From NCBI GenBank assembly GCA_026552855.1, contig JAPMTX010000143.1:1-64000 (forward strand): a DNA stretch of 64,000 nucleotides. The letters run 5' to 3'. This DNA comes from Candidatus Methanoperedens sp. Lineage in GTDB: Archaea > Halobacteriota > Methanosarcinia > Methanosarcinales > Methanoperedenaceae. The notes below the pieces were generated by a model that saw nothing but the letters and a program-made list of their open reading frames with translations, ran no database searches and had not been told where the DNA came from. Shown one piece after another: positions 59,358-64,000 of the stretch (the first letter of the stretch is position 1; the number at the start of each line of letters is the position of its first letter). The position numbers were made by a program, and so were the translations under genes.

Positions 59358-60536
59358 ATGCATCCCAAAGTATCAAAAACCCATTCAATATTTAAAGATT
59401 TATTCGAAAAACGTAAAAGTCTGGCTATCAAGGTTGGACTTACCGGTATCATCCTTATTCTTATATCACTGCTTGCCCGGGAAATAATGCCAGTCCAGCA
59501 ACCGACTGGTATCTGGCATATCCTGAACGTTATCGTAGAATTATTCGGGAGAGCCGGCGAAGCTTTTATCCTGTCAGGATTTGTGGTTTTTGTCCTGGAA
59601 GAGCACCCTCTGGCGCTTATGGTGAAGGATGTCTCCAGATCCATTATCGACGAGATTATAGACAGGCATTTTACTGAAAAAGAACTTATAGAGTTCATAT
59701 TCAGGGGCATCAAAAATCTGAACAAATTCGAACGTATAGACGAAGAAATATACGATTTATACAAGAAGCACGGATTACTTGAACTGATGGACGAGCCACG
59801 GAGATCCAATGTTTCGATCATATTCAAAAAAGAGGGCGATGTTGAAGGTGAAAAAGACAAGATGCTGCTGAACAGGATATATGACTACAGGGCGACAAAC
59901 GAAGCTCGCGAGGGCGGCAGTTCGAAACTTGTGAACAGGGACGGTCTGGTGGCTTTCTTCGATTCCCCCATCCCTGAATCGGCTGAGATAGGGGATGAAT
60001 TATTAGATCACATCAGTAAATATCTGAACGTCGAATTCAAATTCTCCACTTCGTTTGAAATAAGCGGCTCGATGTGCCATAAAAATCTCCTGCCGCTCGC
60101 TCCAGCTTTTATCTCTCATAAAGATTTTGATGTAGAAAATTGCAGGCCGAGAAATTATAGGAACGGAACTAAAGATTTCAAACCTGAATTATATGCTGTC
60201 TATGAGCTGCTGAGCCAGAGCGATGCCAGTAAAGTCCTTAAATTAAATCTGTACCTCAATGTCAGAATACCTCCGGGAGAGTTCATAGATGTATGTTTTG
60301 CTGTAAAAGGAATTGTGTCTGATTATGACCTGTGGACATACGAATTTATCTCGTACACTAAAGGCGTTACTTTTGAACTGCAATTCGGAGAGGAGTTTGA
60401 GACCAAAATAGAGGAAGTACTGGTAGGTGTTCCGAATCCACCTATTAAATCCAATACAAAACTAAAATACAACGGGTGGATAATGCCCCATTCTTCGATA
60501 TCAGGTTCGTGGAGAAGAAAAGTGCAGTCTGATTGA
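59358..60536 (+). CDS. Hypothetical two-helix membrane protein (392 aa)
   Basis: Two N-terminal membrane helices (SLAIKVGLTGIILILISLLA and FGRAGEAFILSGFVVFVLEE) are followed by a long soluble part of about 310 residues. That part has a helical stretch (DVSRSIIDEIIDRHFTEKEL), a mid-domain (RIYDYRATNEAREGGSSKLV) and a beta-rich end (LNLYLNVRIPPGEFIDVCFA, TYEFISYTKGVTFELQFGEE). No family or catalytic motif recognised. TATA-like AAATATATAC about 27 bases upstream suggests a leaderless mRNA. Single gene, convergent with nothing; 48 bases before trmJ. Confidence 0.6.
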   Translation: MHPKVSKTHSIFKDLFEKRKSLAIKVGLTGIILILISLLAREIMPVQQPTGIWHILNVIVELFGRAGEAFILSGFVVFVLEEHPLALMVKDVSRSIIDEIIDRHFTEKELIEFIFRGIKNLNKFERIDEEIYDLYKKHGLLELMDEPRRSNVSIIFKKEGDVEGEKDKMLLNRIYDYRATNEAREGGSSKLVNRDGLVAFFDSPIPESAEIGDELLDHISKYLNVEFKFSTSFEISGSMCHKNLLPLAPAFISHKDFDVENCRPRNYRNGTKDFKPELYAVYELLSQSDASKVLKLNLYLNVRIPPGEFIDVCFAVKGIVSDYDLWTYEFISYTKGVTFELQFGEEFETKIEEVLVGVPNPPIKSNTKLKYNGWIMPHSSISGSWRRKVQSD

Positions 60537-60583
60537 GGCGAAGCAAAATATCAAAGAGCTAAAAAACCATTAAGTCAAAAATT

Positions 60584-61297
60584 ATGCCTCCACTCACCTT
60601 TCGCGTTGTCCTTGTTGAGCCCATCTACAGCGGTAATGTGGGCTCGGTAGCCCGGGCGATGAAGAATTTCGGTTTCAGCGAGCTTGTACTGCTGAACCCG
60701 TGCGTGCTTGATAATCCTGCGCGCGTGATGGCTGTACATGCCTACGATATCATCGAGAACGCCAGGATTGAGTTCTCCCTTGAAGATGCACTTGCAGGCT
60801 CGAATACCATTATCGGCACGACCGGGCTTGCAGGAAAAACCGATAATGAACATATGAGGATACCTGCCCTCTCCCCGCGTAAGCTCAGGGAGAAGCTCAC
60901 AGGTAAAAGCGGGGTGGTTTCTCTGCTCTTCGGAAGGGAGGACGATGGACTGAAAAATGAGGAGCTTGAACTTTGCGACATTATAGTGAACATACCAGCA
61001 AGCCGTGATTACCCAAGCATGAACCTGTCCCACGCTGTCGCTGTCATCTTATATGAACTGAGCGACATATGCGGCGGGGAAATATACCTTGCAGACCATT
61101 TTGATATCGAGCTTTTATACGAACATATCGAAGAGATGCTTTCGGATATTGAGTATAAGGAACATAAAAAAGGTAAAACATTGCTTATGCTGAAGAGAAT
61201 ACTCGGCAGGGCTGAACTGACGGGGCGCGAGGTACAGACCTTAAGAGGCATTCTGCGCCGCATACAGTGGAAATTGAACCGGACAAGGGAGTTATGA
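60584..61297 (+). CDS. trmJ: tRNA 2'-O-methyltransferase, TrmJ type (SPOUT)
   Basis: 237 residues. Methylates the ribose of position 32 in the tRNA anticodon loop. SPOUT-fold motifs: VVLVEPIYSGNVGSVARAMK, LVLLNPCVLDNPARVMAVHA, SLLFGREDDGLKNEELELCD, and IPASRDYPSMNLSHAVAVIL (the SAM-binding knot). A C-terminal helix domain (LMLKRILGRAELTGREVQTL) binds tRNA. The Arg in VARAMK is the catalytic candidate. Assignment among SpoU enzymes rests on the length and NPCV segment. Confidence 0.88.
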   Translation: MPPLTFRVVLVEPIYSGNVGSVARAMKNFGFSELVLLNPCVLDNPARVMAVHAYDIIENARIEFSLEDALAGSNTIIGTTGLAGKTDNEHMRIPALSPRKLREKLTGKSGVVSLLFGREDDGLKNEELELCDIIVNIPASRDYPSMNLSHAVAVILYELSDICGGEIYLADHFDIELLYEHIEEMLSDIEYKEHKKGKTLLMLKRILGRAELTGREVQTLRGILRRIQWKLNRTREL

Positions 61298-61371
61298 GAT
61301 TGTAGTTAGGTTTTTAAGTTAAAGTATGATTATGACCATATCTATCAAACCAGAGAAATACAAGGAATAAT

Positions 61372-62880
61372 ATGGAAAACCCTGTTAAATTGATTCTCGG
61401 CTGCATATTAGGTCCCAAGCCCAGAATCGCCGAAAGCCAGCGCATCAGTCCTGTCGAGCTCAAAGGCGACCCGAAGATGGTGGCTGAGGTCGTCCCCTAC
61501 TTCATCGTGGCGTCCATTGAGGTCGGGAACACCACTACCAAATGCATCCTGACAGCTACTAATATGAAAGACGGGCGCACGCGGATTTTGAACAAGACCG
61601 TAAAAATGACGCGCGATGTAAGGAAACCCAAGCCCAGCGAGAGGATATTCGGCACGACCCTGAGCGGCGTATCGCTGACAAGGGAATCGATCGCTGAGCT
61701 GGTGCGCGACACCCTTCTCGAAGCGCATGAGGCTGTAAATCTGGATGTTAAGACGCATCTTGATTTCGCTGTGAGGTCCACGGGCGTTGTCGCCGGGTTC
61801 TCATCCCCACATGAGGTAGGGGAATTTATAAAAGCGCTGGCTGACGGCTGTCTTCTTGCAGGCATACCGCCGAAAAAGATGGTGCCTGCGATGTCTATCA
61901 ATAACATACCTGTAAAATTCAGGAACCATACTCTTATCGATAAGGTAATATTCACGGGCGCTGTCGGAGGCGTTCTCCCTCCTGTGGGCTCAACTGGCGT
62001 TGAGATTGTGGCAAACGAGATGGAAGGCGAGCTTTCAACTGCCGGTATCAAGGAAGGTGCCAAGTGGGCTGGTGTGGACTACAGGAACCCTGTGTTTTCC
62101 ATGGATTTCGGCACCACTCTTAAAGGACGCATCACTAACGATGATATCCCATACGCAAGGACGATCGCCAACCTCTGCGGTTATGCAGGCGCGGTCCCTG
62201 ATGCCGTAATAAAAGGCACGGGATTGGTGGATAAAAGGTACGGCGCAGCTCTTGATCTGTACAGAAGTGATAAGGAGATCATGGTATGGCTTACGAAAAG
62301 CAAAACTATAAAGAAATATGCTGATGCGATCCATGAGCGGATATCGATCGAGATCGTGCCTGAGGACAGGAACAGGTACGGGAGCGTGCCTGTCGATCCC
62401 GGAGCTGCAAAACAGATCGGCGTTACGCTTATTGGCTGCGATGTGGGGATTGACGGAAGCCTTATGCCGGAACTGACTGATATAGGTGCCCAGATATATT
62501 CCGGGTACGGTTTAAAGGCTATGTTCGCTACACTTGATCTTGTTTCCGCTATGATGGTCGAGAGGCTTGTAAAACTGAGCATCGATAATAAACTTATTTC
62601 CGGGAAGACCTCGATAGGGCTGACGGGAAGGGCAGCCATCACAGGCTGCAAACCGTACCTGATCTTGAAAGCCATCGAGAAGCTTGGGCTCTACAAAGAG
62701 CCGGGAGACCGTGTGGTGTTTGTTGATGACGGGCTGGCACGCGGAGCGGCAGTCATGGCGCGCTGCATGAACTCGATGGGAACGCCTGCAAATCCTGTAG
62801 GCGGCATACGCGGCGGGGGATGCGTGCTCAGCAAGCGCATCGAATATTATAACCAATCAAAAGAGAGGAATCCAGCATGA
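61372..62880 (+). CDS. mmp14: Methanogenesis marker protein 14
   Basis: 502 residues. One of the proteins of unknown function found in nearly all methanogens and ANME. It has an ASKHA/hydantoinase-like ATPase look: IASIEVGNTTTKCILTATNM, FSMDFGTTLKGRITNDDIPY, and LTGRAAITGCKPYLILKAIE with VVFVDDGLARGAAVMARCMN. The end reads GGIRGGGCVLSKRIEYYN. It overlaps the DUF1890 gene by four bases and so begins a three-gene operon of methanogen-specific genes. Confidence 0.92.
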   Translation: MENPVKLILGCILGPKPRIAESQRISPVELKGDPKMVAEVVPYFIVASIEVGNTTTKCILTATNMKDGRTRILNKTVKMTRDVRKPKPSERIFGTTLSGVSLTRESIAELVRDTLLEAHEAVNLDVKTHLDFAVRSTGVVAGFSSPHEVGEFIKALADGCLLAGIPPKKMVPAMSINNIPVKFRNHTLIDKVIFTGAVGGVLPPVGSTGVEIVANEMEGELSTAGIKEGAKWAGVDYRNPVFSMDFGTTLKGRITNDDIPYARTIANLCGYAGAVPDAVIKGTGLVDKRYGAALDLYRSDKEIMVWLTKSKTIKKYADAIHERISIEIVPEDRNRYGSVPVDPGAAKQIGVTLIGCDVGIDGSLMPELTDIGAQIYSGYGLKAMFATLDLVSAMMVERLVKLSIDNKLISGKTSIGLTGRAAITGCKPYLILKAIEKLGLYKEPGDRVVFVDDGLARGAAVMARCMNSMGTPANPVGGIRGGGCVLSKRIEYYNQSKERNPA

Positions 62881-63329
62881 ACGCACTTCTTATGATGGGA
62901 TGCCCGGAACTGCCAGTCCAGACCGCGGCTGCGCTGTATATTGCCAATAGACTGAACCGTGAAGGTTTTGAGGTCATTGCGGCAGGGAACAATGCCGCTA
63001 TAAGCCTTCTCCTCAATTCCGATCCAGACAGACATTACGTCAAAAAGGTACTCGACCTGGACAGGTGCATAGCAAACCTGGCAGAAAAAAAAATGGAGTT
63101 CGACCTCTGCTTCGTTTTCATCCACAGCGACAGCGGCATATCGTACCTTGCCACGGTCAAATCCCTTTCAAAAGCAAAGACCGTGGCGATCATATTCGGA
63201 AAGGAGATAGCACCGCTCATCGAAGCCAGCGGTGATTCGATCATCATGGCTGCAAAGGCTGTGCATAATCCCACGCCCCTACGGGCGAAAATAGACGGGG
63301 TGAAGTCATGGGCTGCATTGATGAAATGA
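62877..63329 (+). CDS. DUF1890 protein
   Basis: 150 residues. Starts with MNALLMMGCPELPVQTAAAL, a strongly conserved beginning of the methanogen-specific DUF1890 family; later LCFVFIHSDSGISYLATVKS and VAIIFGKEIAPLIEASGDSI. A Rossmann-like alpha/beta fold is suggested. Starts in an ATGA overlap with mmp14 and overlaps the DUF1894 gene by 22 bases. Function unknown, likely in C1 metabolism or cofactor handling by distribution. Confidence 0.88.
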   Translation: MNALLMMGCPELPVQTAAALYIANRLNREGFEVIAAGNNAAISLLLNSDPDRHYVKKVLDLDRCIANLAEKKMEFDLCFVFIHSDSGISYLATVKSLSKAKTVAIIFGKEIAPLIEASGDSIIMAAKAVHNPTPLRAKIDGVKSWAALMK

Positions 63330-63580
63330 ATTATGAAATACTGCTGCCCAACAGCTCTTTTAAGGAATGCGCGGATTTTATAAAGAAAAACTTCAGGGAA
63401 ATATATTATGTGGATGCGGGGTATAAGATATTTGACAACTATCTGGTAGGAGTTCCTCCCATCCCTATCGCTGTGGAGAACGAGGACGTTATTATGCCGT
63501 ATGTTAAGCCGTGCCATGGGTGTTTTGTGCTGAGGATTCCGGGGAAGGAGGAAGTGGGGAGGCTGAGGAAGGGAAAGTGA
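63308..63580 (+). CDS. DUF1894 protein
   Basis: 90 residues (MGCIDEMNYEILLPNSSFKE, CADFIKKNFREIYYVDAGYK, VPPIPIAVENEDVIMPYVKP, CHGCFVLRIPGKEEV). A member of the methanogen-specific DUF1894 family that accompanies DUF1890. It contains CHGC near the middle of the C-terminal half. It overlaps the DUF1890 gene by 22 bases and is the last gene of the operon. Role unknown. Confidence 0.88.
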   Translation: MGCIDEMNYEILLPNSSFKECADFIKKNFREIYYVDAGYKIFDNYLVGVPPIPIAVENEDVIMPYVKPCHGCFVLRIPGKEEVGRLRKGK

Positions 63581-63585
63581 GAAAT

Positions 63586-64000
63586 TTATTCCGCAAAAAT
63601 CTCTTTTTCAACTTCAATGCTTATTGAGAGGTTATCAGCATCCTTAATTCGCTCAAGAATCTGCTTCACCTCATTTTTGCTCTTTATTTTCTTCTTCCAG
63701 ATGGCTTTCAACACAGCCTGTAGAGATAAAACTAAAACCCCATGCTTTTTTGCAACTTCCCTTGCCTTTTTATCGTTAGTTACAAATATGCAGTTATTCT
63801 TTTTGCAAAAAGCGATTGCTTCAAGTTCCCCTCTCCCAAGAGTTAGTTTCTTTAATCTCTCATATTCTTCTATTACGTCTTCACTCAGTGTGATTGTTCT
63901 TATTTTTGAGAAAATATTTAGTGGGTAGGCGTAGCCATACTCTACAGGTACTGAAAGCTCGTCATATATCTTCGGTGTAATAACAATTTTGTTAGCAAAA
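63586..64000 (-). CDS. PIN-domain nuclease, cut by the window end
   Basis: 138 codons of the C-terminal part are present; the N-terminal strand with the first catalytic Asp lies beyond the window. Visible: RTITLSEDVIEEYERLKKLT, then LGRGELEAIAFCKKNNCIFV, TNDKKAREVAKKHGVLVLS, which is the PIN pattern (Glu of GELEA, Asp of TND). It is convergent with the DUF1894 gene, five bases apart. The long helical tail (KSKNEVKQILERIKDADNLS) fits the DUF3368-like subgroup. Probably a VapC-like toxin or an RNA-processing nuclease; any partner gene is outside the window. Confidence 0.75.
   Translation of the reverse strand, partial: FANKIVITPKIYDELSVPVEYGYAYPLNIFSKIRTITLSEDVIEEYERLKKLTLGRGELEAIAFCKKNNCIFVTNDKKAREVAKKHGVLVLSLQAVLKAIWKKKIKSKNEVKQILERIKDADNLSISIEVEKEIFAE

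Overview
The window looks like chromosomal DNA from a euryarchaeon of the methanogen/ANME group, most likely in or near the order Methanosarcinales; a Candidatus Methanoperedens-like organism would fit. Evidence read from the sequence: archaeal ribosomal and translation genes (aIF5B, aEF-1beta, S28e, L7Ae), SepS (O-phosphoseryl-tRNA ligase, needed for tRNA-dependent cysteine synthesis in methanogens), a GHMP-type archaeal shikimate kinase, archaeal riboflavin synthase, a probable MfnE (methanofuran synthesis), methanogenesis marker protein 14 with its DUF1890/DUF1894 neighbours, and secreted proteins with archaeosortase C-terminal signals (PEF-CTERM and PGF-like). A type II NADH dehydrogenase and a small c-type cytochrome point to a respiratory chain rather than a cytochrome-free methanogen. 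The genus is inference.

Layout. 1-1033: edge of an accessory patch with a Doc/Fic toxin. 1057-5669 (minus): a tight operon, aroC - small novel ORF - sepS - nuclease-fold protein - shikimate kinase - chorismate mutase, with a ferredoxin gene divergent from aroC. 5928-8768: a repeat-rich intergenic region and a large DUF362 membrane fusion. 9038-10896: a putative ribbon-helix-helix regulator with a tandem operator, riboflavin synthase and a cupin. 10972-11139: tRNA-Asn and tRNA-Met. 11140-18600: an AT-rich, gene-poor, accessory-looking region with very small genes, gene fragments, hairpins, duplicated HTH regulators and a monoheme cytochrome. 18600-31480: housekeeping and redox genes (NDH-2, pyrD-pyrK, CoA-disulfide-reductase-like flavoprotein, LarE, Clp-fold membrane protease, GXGXG protein). 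31670-40363: a MacB-like ABC exporter with a secreted partner, flavodoxin, rubrerythrin, LysA, an orphan Cache-HAMP receptor, and PspAB-HtpX. 40430-50094: MtnA, a KAP NTPase-pentapeptide fusion, MfnE, Zn-ribbon protein, EF-1beta, tRNA-Ala, the phosphomevalonate dehydratase small subunit, and the infB-ndk-rps28e-rpl7ae operon. 51198-55376: trpD-F-E-G. 55321-64000: two unknown membrane proteins, YchF, TrmJ, the mmp14-DUF1890-DUF1894 operon and a partial PIN nuclease.

How genes connect. The aro operon makes and spends chorismate (aroK, aroC, chorismate mutase) and the trp operon uses it for tryptophan; the trp promoter carries phased TGTACA boxes like the known TrpY operator. PyrD/PyrK form a pyrimidine-synthesis pair. 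MfnE and the marker-protein operon belong to C1 metabolism. Flavodoxin, rubrerythrin, NDH-2 and the disulfide-reductase-like protein suggest redox and oxygen-stress handling.

The most unusual feature is a dispersed family of nested palindromes built from short arrays with 9-10 bp period (units CGCAAAGNN, ACGAACTNNT and CGCAGATNAA), present at about 6.3-6.5 kb, 25.2-25.3 kb and 54.4-54.8 kb. The third copy lies inside the trp operon between trpE and trpG. No CRISPR array, rRNA, intact insertion sequence or replication origin was recognised.
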